From CAZQNF01 sp964403325 (GTDB taxonomy: Bacteria > Patescibacteriota > Patescibacteriia > Magasanikbacterales > GWA2-37-8), in the NCBI GenBank assembly GCA_964403325.1, contig CAYOFO010000003.1:1-47207 (forward strand): a DNA stretch of 47,207 nt. The letters are read 5' to 3'. This document shows, one piece after another, positions 41,904 through 47,207 of the stretch. Position 1 is the stretch's first letter, and each line of letters starts with the position of its first letter. The translations under genes were made by a program, and so were the position numbers. A model generated the notes under the pieces. The model saw only the letters and a list, made by a program, of their open reading frames with translations, did no database searches and was not told the DNA's origin.

Positions 41904-41931
41904 CAATACTTTTAACAGTATTGTTAGTATA
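41904..41931 (-). promoter_or_regulatory. -10 box with adjacent operator-like inverted repeat
   Basis: TATACT on the minus strand (41926-41931). Directly downstream, over the expected transcript start, is the inverted repeat CAATACT-TTTAAC-AGTATTG (41904-41923). This is the right place for a repressor site; the encoded SAP/GyrI pair could be autoregulated. Confidence 0.5.
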
Positions 41932-41944
41932 CACTTTTTCAAAA

Positions 41945-41976
41945 AAATTAAAAAACCCTTGATTTACAAGGGTTTT
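41945..41976 (-). terminator. terminator of the tRNA-Asn/small-protein unit
   Basis: Minus strand AAAACCCTTG, TAAAT, CAAGGGTTTT, then TTAATTTTTTT. Lies 23 nt after the stop at 41999. Confidence 0.88.
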
Positions 41977-41998
41977 ATTAAAACTATTTGAGAAAAAA

Positions 41999-42165
41999 TT
42001 ATCGATGGCTTGCGTAGGTTGTAGCCGGATGATGGTTGGAATAAGATTTGGTGATATATCGCCCTGTTACAGCACTGCGATAGGACACTCTGGCCTCTGC
42101 CTGAGGCAGATGTGAAAATAATATTCCACCAAGAATTAACAGTGAGATTGCTAAAGTTTTTTCAT
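41999..42165 (-). pseudogene. small exported protein with an apparent one-base frameshift at its start
   Basis: Read from the ATG at 42165 the frame is ATG AAA AAA CTT TAG and stops at once. One extra A in the A6 run (42157-42162) would give MKKTLAISLLILGGILFSHL, a perfect signal peptide, then PQAEARVSYRSAVTGRYITK and SNHHPATTYASHR up to TAA at 41999, 55 residues. In the existing frame the only start lies inside the tRNA gene, which is not credible. Either a homopolymer sequencing error, a real inactivation, or slippage in the A-run. The RSAVTGRYITK...NHPATT motif resembles short tails that I recall from many small bacterial proteins. Confidence 0.6.
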
Positions 42166-42183
42166 AGTTTATATTAAAAAATG

Positions 42184-42255
42184 CTCCGGGGGCTGGGATC
42201 GAACCAGCGAAATCCACGTTAACAGCGTGGCGTTGTACCACTCAACTACCCCGGA
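42184..42255 (-). tRNA. tRNA-Asn (anticodon GTT)
   Basis: 72 nt. Acceptor TCCGGGG pairs with CCCCGGA plus discriminator G; D arm GTTG/CAAC; anticodon stem CCACG/CGTGG with loop CTGTTAA (anticodon GTT); T arm GCTGG-TTCGATC-CCAGC. CCA is not encoded. It has its own promoter on the same strand and a leader with competing hairpins. Confidence 0.96.
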
Positions 42256-42264
42256 ATTTAAAAA

Positions 42265-42311
42265 CTCTCCGTTTTAGGAGAGCTTATTTTTGGTAAAAAA
42301 GAAACTCTCCT
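42265..42311 (-). promoter_or_regulatory. attenuator-like leader of the tRNA-Asn unit
   Basis: In transcript order: segment 1 AGGAGAG (42305-42311), segment 2 CTCTCCT (42276-42282), segment 3 GGAGAG (42265-42270) followed by TTTTT. Segment 2 can pair with 3 to make a terminator (loop TAAAAC, T-run) or with 1 to prevent it. The T-run ends 5 nt before the tRNA. Mutually exclusive pairing is seen directly; the regulatory use is inference. Confidence 0.5.
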
Positions 42312-42368
42312 TAGGCAGAAGGATTATTATTCAGATTATTATTGAGGGATGAGTTTGTCATGCAAATA

Positions 42369-42397
42369 AGAATATCATGAGGGAAATCCTTTGTCAA
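42369..42397 (-). promoter_or_regulatory. promoter of the tRNA-Asn unit
   Basis: Minus strand TTGACA (42392-42397), 17-nt spacer, TATTCT (42369-42374), about 105 nt upstream of the mature tRNA. Confidence 0.8.
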
Positions 42398-42432
42398 TAA
42401 AAATTATATATTCAAACAAATTCGAACCTAAC

Positions 42433-42461
42433 TTGACGCATCGTATTACTAAGTGTATGAT
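42433..42461 (+). promoter_or_regulatory. promoter and candidate operator of the LexA-like gene
   Basis: TTGACG (42433-42438), 17-nt spacer, TATGAT (42456-42461), 24 nt before the ATG at 42485. The heptamer GTGTATG occurs at 42453-42459 and again at 42464-42470, 11 bp apart (one helical turn), overlapping the -10. This is a plausible site for autorepression by the encoded repressor. Confidence 0.6.
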
Positions 42462-42484
42462 ATGTGTATGTATATATTTCCTTT

Positions 42485-43105
42485 ATGAAATTGACTCCAA
42501 AAGAATCTGAGGCGCTGATAAAAATTCGTAATTTTTCTCTACAGCATGGGCACACCCCCTCAGTAAGAGACCTAATGAAAGAAATGAGTCATGCCTCACC
42601 ACGTTCATCCGCTTTTCTTATTGATAGGCTGGTTGAAAAAGGTTTTTTGGCAAAAAAAGAAGCTGGAAATATTAAAATTTTGAATAACGCACAAAGCAAT
42701 AAAGATGATTCTAAAACAGTGGCAGTTCCTTTAATAGGTTCCGTAAGCTGTGGAACTCCGATTTTGGCCGAAGAAAATGTAGAGGCTATGATTTCTGTAT
42801 CTACCGCACTTATTAATCCCGGAGCGAAATATTTTTTACTCAAAGCCAATGGCGACTCCATGAATGAAGCCGGAATTAATAGTGGCGATTTACTCCTAAT
42901 CCGACAACAATTCACTGCGAATAATGGTGATAGGGTAGTAGCGCTTATTGATGATGAGGCAACTGTCAAAGAATTTCATAAAACATCCGAGGCTGTTGTA
43001 TTAAAACCAAAATCAACTAACAAAAAACATAAACCAATTATATTAACTAACAATTTTCAAATTCAAGGTATTGTTAAAAAAGTAATACCTAATTTTGGAT
43101 TATAA
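42485..43105 (+). CDS. LexA/UmuD-family self-cleaving repressor
   Basis: 206 residues from the ATG at 42485; the seven upstream codons (MYVYISF) lie over the promoter. Residues 1-65 form a LexA-type winged helix (KLTPKESEALIKIRNFSLQHGHTPSVRDLMKEM). The peptidase S24 half has the cleavage pair C89-G90 (SVSCGTPILAEEN, Cys-Gly as in UmuD rather than Ala-Gly), nucleophile S125 (GDSMNEAGINSGD) and general base K162 (DEATVKEF). It would be inactivated by RecA filaments after DNA damage and thus switch the genes behind it. First gene of the accessory island; it may control the island rather than a chromosomal SOS regulon. Confidence 0.92.
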   Translation: MKLTPKESEALIKIRNFSLQHGHTPSVRDLMKEMSHASPRSSAFLIDRLVEKGFLAKKEAGNIKILNNAQSNKDDSKTVAVPLIGSVSCGTPILAEENVEAMISVSTALINPGAKYFLLKANGDSMNEAGINSGDLLLIRQQFTANNGDRVVALIDDEATVKEFHKTSEAVVLKPKSTNKKHKPIILTNNFQIQGIVKKVIPNFGL

Positions 43106-43118
43106 ATATGCTAAATAT

Positions 43119-43361
43119 ATGGCAAATTACCATGTAATGAAAAGCAAAAGTGTCGCCATGTGGGCGGCCAAACGCGAAAAGGCTGAACGAGTTGCAGGTT
43201 ACTACGGGACGCAAGCTGAAGCAGAAAAAGCCGCAAAACAAATGTCGGCTAATAGTGGTGGAGGTGAGGTTAGGATTCACAGGCCAGATGGGCCTATAAG
43301 AGATAGTGATACCGTTGCTCCAGGCAACGACCCTAGGAGTTCAAGAGACAAAAGATATTAA
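43119..43361 (+). CDS. DUF2188 domain protein
   Basis: 80 residues from the ATG at 43119 (MANYHVMKSKSVAMWAAKRE). The pattern strand-WAAKREKAERVAGYYGTQAEAEKAAKQM-GGGEVRIHRPDGPIRDSDT matches DUF2188 (PF09954), small alpha/beta proteins often carried by mobile elements and plasmids, with no known role. Starts 13 nt after the repressor, so in the same operon. Confidence 0.88.
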   Translation: MANYHVMKSKSVAMWAAKREKAERVAGYYGTQAEAEKAAKQMSANSGGGEVRIHRPDGPIRDSDTVAPGNDPRSSRDKRY

Positions 43362-43376
43362 AATTTAAATGTAGAT

Positions 43377-44645
43377 ATGGACGGTGAAAACCCAAATGGA
43401 TATGAGGATTTAAAAAATAATCTTGAAAAGATAAAATCGGAGTATAATCAGGCTAAAAAAATACTCGACAATATCAAGGATTTTTCTGATGATTTTGAAA
43501 GGTTAAAAATCCAACTAAGAGACGAGAATGACGGGGTAAATACAAATTTTAATATCTTAAAATTAAGGAGAGACGAAATCAATAACATTAAGGAGTTGTC
43601 GCAAAATACTTTAAATGAAATTGGTAATAATCTCGAAAAAGTTAAGACAAATATCGAAAGCATGCAAGCTGCCTATAATGTATTTTCCGAAATAAAGGGA
43701 AAAATTACGGGCAGAAATGATGAAATTGATGGATTGTTAAATACAACTAAGAGTTTAAAGGATGATGTTGAGAGAATAAAAACAGAAGCACAACAAACTT
43801 TAGAGAATATTAAAAATACCTTTGCAGCTGTAGAGCAAAAAATCCAAGAGATACAAAACGCCTACAACGAGTTTTTACAAATCAAAGGAAAAATTGACGA
43901 CGAAAACACCGGCCTTAAAGCAGTCTTTAGTATAGTTCAAGATTTGCAGCAAAAATCTCAGAGCCTTTTTAAAGAGATACAGTCCTTCAGAGATCAGGCA
44001 AAGGATTTATTGTCAGATATTAACAAAAACAAGGATGAAACGGACAAAATAAAAAATATTATTTCTGAAAACCTCAAAGTTGCCCAAGATAGCAGAGAAG
44101 AAATAAGTAATATCGCTGACCTAATTACTGATACTGGGTTTGCCAATGCTTTTCAGAAAAGATCTAAGGCTCTTTTCTGGGGATATATTATTTGGGGCAT
44201 AGTTTTTCTTGTTGCAGTTATTGTTCTAGCAATTTTTCTTTATAGTCTTTTCAAGAATATAAATGGCGATATTCCTGAGCTAAGAGTCGTGATCTACAGA
44301 CTATCTCTCACTTCACCCTTGTTATTCTTGATAGGCTTTTCTATGAGGCAATATGCTAAAGAAAGGGACCTGCATGAGAAGTATGTCTTTAAAGCCACAA
44401 CTGCTACCGTTATCCGTAATCATATAAAGTTTCTTGTAGAAACTTCTGGCTCCTACAAAAATTTTTCGGAATTTATTTTAACTGTTTTTTCTACACTTTA
44501 TAAAGTTCCTTACGAAGAAACAGAAGGTAAAGATGGCAGACCTGAATCGGATGAGATAAAACTTTCTTTAACTAAGGAACTTAAAACACTTATTACGGAT
44601 GATTCTATTTTTGAGAGAGTCCTTAGTATTATTTTCAGAAAATGA
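43377..44645 (+). CDS. coiled-coil membrane protein of the accessory island
   Basis: 422 residues. Residues 1-about 255 are a near-continuous coiled coil in which a unit recurs (LQTLENIKNTFAAVEQKI, IQNAYNEFLQIKGKI; compare MQAAYNVFSEIKGKI about 80 residues earlier), so it may have arisen by internal duplication. Two membrane helices follow (about 264-290 and 308-325, GYIIWGIVFLVAVIVLAIFL and LSLTSPLLFLIGFSM), and a cytosolic C-terminus begins RQYAKERDLHEKYVFKATTA. Topology suggests a cytosolic sensor rod plus membrane pair. The architecture recalls membrane-disrupting effectors and sensors in defence islands, but no family is recognised. Confidence 0.75.
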   Translation: MDGENPNGYEDLKNNLEKIKSEYNQAKKILDNIKDFSDDFERLKIQLRDENDGVNTNFNILKLRRDEINNIKELSQNTLNEIGNNLEKVKTNIESMQAAYNVFSEIKGKITGRNDEIDGLLNTTKSLKDDVERIKTEAQQTLENIKNTFAAVEQKIQEIQNAYNEFLQIKGKIDDENTGLKAVFSIVQDLQQKSQSLFKEIQSFRDQAKDLLSDINKNKDETDKIKNIISENLKVAQDSREEISNIADLITDTGFANAFQKRSKALFWGYIIWGIVFLVAVIVLAIFLYSLFKNINGDIPELRVVIYRLSLTSPLLFLIGFSMRQYAKERDLHEKYVFKATTATVIRNHIKFLVETSGSYKNFSEFILTVFSTLYKVPYEETEGKDGRPESDEIKLSLTKELKTLITDDSIFERVLSIIFRK

Positions 44646-44736
44646 AACATGGTAGTATTCTGTAGGAGTGATTAAACAAGGTTAACAAAAGTTAACTATT
44701 CTAAAAATTAATATAACGATTATTTGCGTATGTTCA

Positions 44737-44964
44737 TTGAACATAATAAACGAACTTAACGAAGAAAGAGGGTTTAACCATTCTAACGTTGAAAAGCAGC
44801 ATTTATTTCTGATAAATCAGCATGAAGATTTAAAGACTAAAAAAGGTAGTGTAGAACTATATTATAAGCTAAAGGGTAAATTAGTAGATAGACAAGAACA
44901 TACAGTACATAACGTAGCAAGTATTTTAGACGAAATTGAAGCTGAAAAAATAAGGAATCATTAA
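44737..44964 (+). CDS. small hypothetical protein, 75 residues, TTG start
   Basis: The frame opens with TTG at 44737 (NIINELNEERGFNHSN); an ATG at 44730 is out of frame and closes after nine codons, so either TTG is used or a frameshift removed the ATG. The protein is Lys/Glu-rich and helical with an NxxExxHLFLINQHEDLK core. No membrane segment. A GTTAAC-AAAA-GTTAAC repeat sits upstream at 44681-44696 and might be a regulatory site. 27 nt separate it from the zinc-ribbon gene. Confidence 0.5.
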   Translation: MNIINELNEERGFNHSNVEKQHLFLINQHEDLKTKKGSVELYYKLKGKLVDRQEHTVHNVASILDEIEAEKIRNH

Positions 44965-44991
44965 TCTCACTAAGAAATTAAAATATTTTTT

Positions 44992-45918
44992 ATGGAACAT
45001 ACGGACTGTCTAATTTGTGGTTACCCGAATATTGAATTTTTCAATTCAAGTGAAAACTATAGAATAAATTGTGGTCGTTGCGGAGACTATTTTGTTACCG
45101 ACACGTTATACAGAACATTCGCAGATGTAGATATTAAAGAAGAACTAGTAAAGAAAGGTTATATAACTTCTGCTGTTATCAGAGAATTAAACGAGACAAA
45201 ACAAGAGATTCCTCGATTAAATACTAAAAATTACAGAACGCTTTGGGAACATTATTTAGTGCCGGATTTGGAAAACGTTGAGACAAAGGTAAAAAAACTG
45301 CTTCAACGGATAAAAGAAAGATCTGCATATTATGGGTCTCATGTTAGTATTTTGCATGACAAGGACTATCCTCTAGGTTATGCTCAAAATCCTCAAGAGT
45401 TCTCTGCACAAGTTAAACTTTTGGAAGATTCTAATCTGCTAAAAATAAGAGCGTGCGATACAGCCAAGTTTATTGTAGAACTTTCCGCACGTGGTTGGGG
45501 ATTGGCCAAAGATTCGAGTACCAAAAATAGCAATCAAGTATTTGTTGCAGTTTGGTTTGATCCTTCAACAGAAGGAACCATAAATACTATTTGCACTTCA
45601 ATTAAAGAATGTGGGTATGAAGCGATGTGTATAAAAAATGAGCATTTTTCAGAAAAAATAATGGATAAGGCAATTGGAGAAATAAAACAAAGTAAATTTA
45701 TGATAGCTGACTTAACGGGTAATAGGACAAGTGTATTTTTTGAAATTGGTTTAGCGTATGGTTTAGGGATAGAAATAATTTATCTCTTTAAGAAAGATGA
45801 GGTAAAAGAAAAAACGCCTTTAGATTTTTATGTTAAACATTATCAGTGTTATAGTTATAAAAATGCTACTGATATACCGGAAATCCTCAAAAACGCTATA
45901 AATGCTCGCATAAAATAA
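44992..45918 (+). CDS. zinc-ribbon plus nucleoside-deoxyribosyltransferase/TIR-like protein
   Basis: 308 residues. C6, C9, C27 and C30 make a zinc ribbon (DCLICGYP...NCGRCGDYF). A helical linker (about 40-180) includes a winged-helix-like stretch (FSAQVKLLEDSNLLKI, KFIVELSARGWGLAK). From about 181 a flavodoxin-like alpha/beta domain follows: NQVFVAVWFDPSTEGTI, a helix, SKFMIADLTGNR (D240), VFFEIGLAYGLGIEIIYLF (E251). The D-L-T...F-F-E-x-G-x-A-Y-G-L-G pattern matches nucleoside 2-deoxyribosyltransferase and TIR-like N-glycosidase families, in which the Glu is catalytic. It may cleave a nucleoside or NAD. The domain pair and the island setting suggest a defence effector; that is inference. Confidence 0.82.
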   Translation: MEHTDCLICGYPNIEFFNSSENYRINCGRCGDYFVTDTLYRTFADVDIKEELVKKGYITSAVIRELNETKQEIPRLNTKNYRTLWEHYLVPDLENVETKVKKLLQRIKERSAYYGSHVSILHDKDYPLGYAQNPQEFSAQVKLLEDSNLLKIRACDTAKFIVELSARGWGLAKDSSTKNSNQVFVAVWFDPSTEGTINTICTSIKECGYEAMCIKNEHFSEKIMDKAIGEIKQSKFMIADLTGNRTSVFFEIGLAYGLGIEIIYLFKKDEVKEKTPLDFYVKHYQCYSYKNATDIPEILKNAINARIK

Positions 45919-45928
45919 TTCATTTACC

Positions 45929-46471
45929 ATGATTAATTGCATTTACAATTTTTTTAACAACGCCACCGTTGGAGCTCTAGTCGCAGTAGTTGTTGCTGGT
46001 GCCGTCGGTTCTTGGCAATATCGAAAACAGAAAGATATTGATCGTGCCCAAGAAACAAAAAAGGATATTATTGGCGACCTTATTCTGCTTAACGAAAAAG
46101 CAAGTTACGTTTTATTAATAATTGATAGGATTGCTAATAGTTATTCAAGAACGGATAAATCTGGGTCTGGTTTTTTACAGTCAATTTTAGAGCATGAAAT
46201 TCCTCGGTTATCAGACGCAATAAATGAAGATATACCTTACGTAGATAAAAAAATAGAAGCTAAGCTTAGAATCTATTTCAAGGGTAATTCAAAAATAGAT
46301 AGTGCTTACGAATCTCTTAAAAAAGAGCTAAAGAATTGGCATTCTCCACTTACGACTCAGGACTTGTCACTTGTCAACCGTGTTGATAAACAGCCCAAGC
46401 TTAGTATAGAGAGACTAAATAATGAAATTAAGACGATGATAGATCTAGTTTGGCAAACTGACAAAGGGTAA
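45929..46471 (+). CDS. single-span membrane protein, 180 residues
   Basis: One N-terminal helix (ATVGALVAVVVAGAVGSWQY) is followed by a positively charged RKQKD and a helical cytosolic part to the end (KKDIIGDLILLNEKASYVLLIIDRI, KLRIYFKGNSKIDSAYESLKKEL). Starts 10 nt after the zinc-ribbon gene and ends 9 nt before the next, so the three are one operon. No family recognised; small one-TM proteins of this design often accompany defence effectors. Confidence 0.7.
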   Translation: MINCIYNFFNNATVGALVAVVVAGAVGSWQYRKQKDIDRAQETKKDIIGDLILLNEKASYVLLIIDRIANSYSRTDKSGSGFLQSILEHEIPRLSDAINEDIPYVDKKIEAKLRIYFKGNSKIDSAYESLKKELKNWHSPLTTQDLSLVNRVDKQPKLSIERLNNEIKTMIDLVWQTDKG

Positions 46472-46480
46472 TTTTCAATT

Positions 46481-47071
46481 ATGATTTATCTAATCGGAGT
46501 TAACCATACTGTCCAGTATGTAGCGGATCTTCACGAAAAACCAGAGTATAAAGAAATAAAAATAAAAATTCAAGAATTTAAAAATCATATACTAACCGAA
46601 GCGAAGCGATTAAACATATCTTTAATCGCTGAAGAAATGTCGCTGGCAGCTCTAAGAGCCTATGGTGCCAGAGACTCGGTAGCTAGAAGTGTAGCTACTA
46701 AGCTAAAAATAGAGCACAGATTCTGCGATCCAGATAGAGAACAAAGAAAGAGCTTGGGTCTGACAATAGATATGTATGACAGAGATATAATTGCAAGCAG
46801 ACTGGGAATTAGGAGAGATGTAGCAGAATGGACACCAGAGGATGTGGCTAGAGTAGGAGAAGAAAAGAAAAAAAGCTTTCACATTCGTGAAAAATTCTGG
46901 TTAGAAAGAATTATTGAAAAAATTGATCAATCAATTATATTTATTTGTGGCGAAGAACACACTTCCAGTTTTACAACAATATTAGGTGGTAACAATATTT
47001 CTTCAAGCATTATCAGTACTGGGTGGGGGAAGGAAGAGGTAGGCAAGCTCGAAAAAGAAGGGTGGATATAA
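46481..47071 (+). CDS. conserved island protein, possible metal-dependent hydrolase
   Basis: 196 residues. Conserved-looking polar motifs are spread along the chain: LIGVNHTVQY (H9), LIAEEMS (E51, E52), EHRFCDPDREQR (H79, D83, D85, R86), FHIREKFWLERI, and IIFICGEEHTSSF (E158, E159, H160). Paired Glu/His motifs at strand ends resemble the EreA/ChaN/TraB (Tiki-like) hydrolase group, but the match is loose. I recall proteins of this length with GVNH...AEE...HRFCDPD...GEEH motifs in genomic islands, without assigned function. Last gene of the island operon, 100 nt from the partial tRNA-Asn copy. Confidence 0.75.
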   Translation: MIYLIGVNHTVQYVADLHEKPEYKEIKIKIQEFKNHILTEAKRLNISLIAEEMSLAALRAYGARDSVARSVATKLKIEHRFCDPDREQRKSLGLTIDMYDRDIIASRLGIRRDVAEWTPEDVARVGEEKKKSFHIREKFWLERIIEKIDQSIIFICGEEHTSSFTTILGGNNISSSIISTGWGKEEVGKLEKEGWI

Positions 47072-47170
47072 GCAAGTTACTTTGAATTAGAGTATGAATA
47101 CCCTCTGCCTTTCCATATCGGTAATGGCTCAGTTATGCTAAACTCTACACATTGAGCGTTGTAAAAACTA

Positions 47171-47207
47171 TTAACGTGGATTTCGCTGGTTCGATCCCAG
47201 CCCCCGG
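47171..47207 (+). repeat. 37-nt inverted copy of the 3' half of tRNA-Asn at the window end
   Basis: These 37 nt (TTAACGTGG...CCCCCGG) are identical to the tRNA-Asn gene from anticodon loop to next-to-last acceptor base (42186-42222), but on the opposite strand. The 5' half of a tRNA is absent here (AAAAACTA precedes it). Such 3'-half copies are typical tRNA att sites, or mark a contig end at a repeat. Confidence 0.85.

Noticed and set aside
42002..42241. 80-codon frame starting inside tRNA-Asn
   Set aside because: The first 25 codons translate the tRNA gene; the real protein start is the ATG at 42165 with one base missing.
1..47207. CRISPR array, insertion sequence, integrase or alternative genetic code
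   Set aside because: No regularly spaced repeats, transposase or recombinase motifs were seen, and TGA terminates several genes as a normal stop.

Overview
The window looks like a piece of a small-genome bacterium of the Candidate Phyla Radiation (Patescibacteria, Parcubacteria-like). Four things suggest this. The genes are compact and partly overlapping. Many proteins have no named family. There are two VanW-type envelope proteins and a large membrane protein of a type that I recall mostly from CPR genomes. SecD carries a parvulin insert. TGA acts as an ordinary stop (the genes ending at 3731 and 19026, for example), so the code-25 lineages Gracilibacteria and Absconditabacteria are unlikely. 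The phylum assignment is inference from gene content; no ribosomal marker is present.

Layout. 1-5143 is an envelope and exopolysaccharide block: a truncated zinc-knuckle membrane protein runs off the left edge, followed by two GT4 glycosyltransferases and a WbaP/WcaJ-type polyprenyl-phosphate sugar transferase. 5329-14884 is the most unusual part. A 937-residue exported helical-repeat protein ends in a GHS...GSCGG domain that resembles a cysteine peptidase. It is followed by three tandem paralogues that share a long C-terminal module; two begin with a J domain and the third with an unrelated N-terminus. A fragment of the third gene's start lies between copies one and two and records a tandem duplication. 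rnpB (RNase P RNA) follows on the minus strand.

15492-24624 is mostly envelope-related: a BcrC-like PAP2 phosphatase, a DedA protein, a GT2, a short VanW protein, a YgjP-like metallopeptidase, a small heat-shock protein and a large VanW/YoaR-like protein. It also holds a roughly 220-nt structured RNA gene of unknown class with its own promoter and terminator, a glutaredoxin and a lipoprotein. 24715-27693 is secD-secF, with a SecD that carries parvulin-like sequence. 27818-34849 holds a conserved CPR-type membrane protein, folD, transketolase, a Cys-rich SH3-like exported protein, a creatininase-family enzyme and a GNAT acetyltransferase.

34961-41897 (all minus strand) holds a methyltransferase-like protein, a large helical unknown, a TfoX C-terminal-domain protein, a tight TspO-DUF2177-DUF1295 operon, a GyrI-like protein and a SAP/DUF6434-like protein. 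tRNA-Asn(GTT) follows, with a leader that can form mutually exclusive hairpins, and a small exported protein whose start is one base out of frame. 42485-47071 (plus strand) is a visibly AT-rich accessory island: a self-cleaving LexA/UmuD-like repressor, DUF2188, a coiled-coil membrane protein, a zinc-ribbon plus deoxyribosyltransferase/TIR-like protein, a one-TM protein and a histidine/glutamate-rich possible hydrolase. Its right end, which is also the window end, carries 37 nt identical to the 3' half of the tRNA-Asn gene, but inverted. The island is the best candidate for an undescribed defence or mobile system; the GSCGG/J-domain cluster is the best candidate for an undescribed cellular system.

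Promoters of the TTGACA-17-TATAAT type and of the extended -10 type (TGnTATAAT) are recognisable at many units; Shine-Dalgarno sequences are often weak or absent. No CRISPR array, transposase or integrase was seen.
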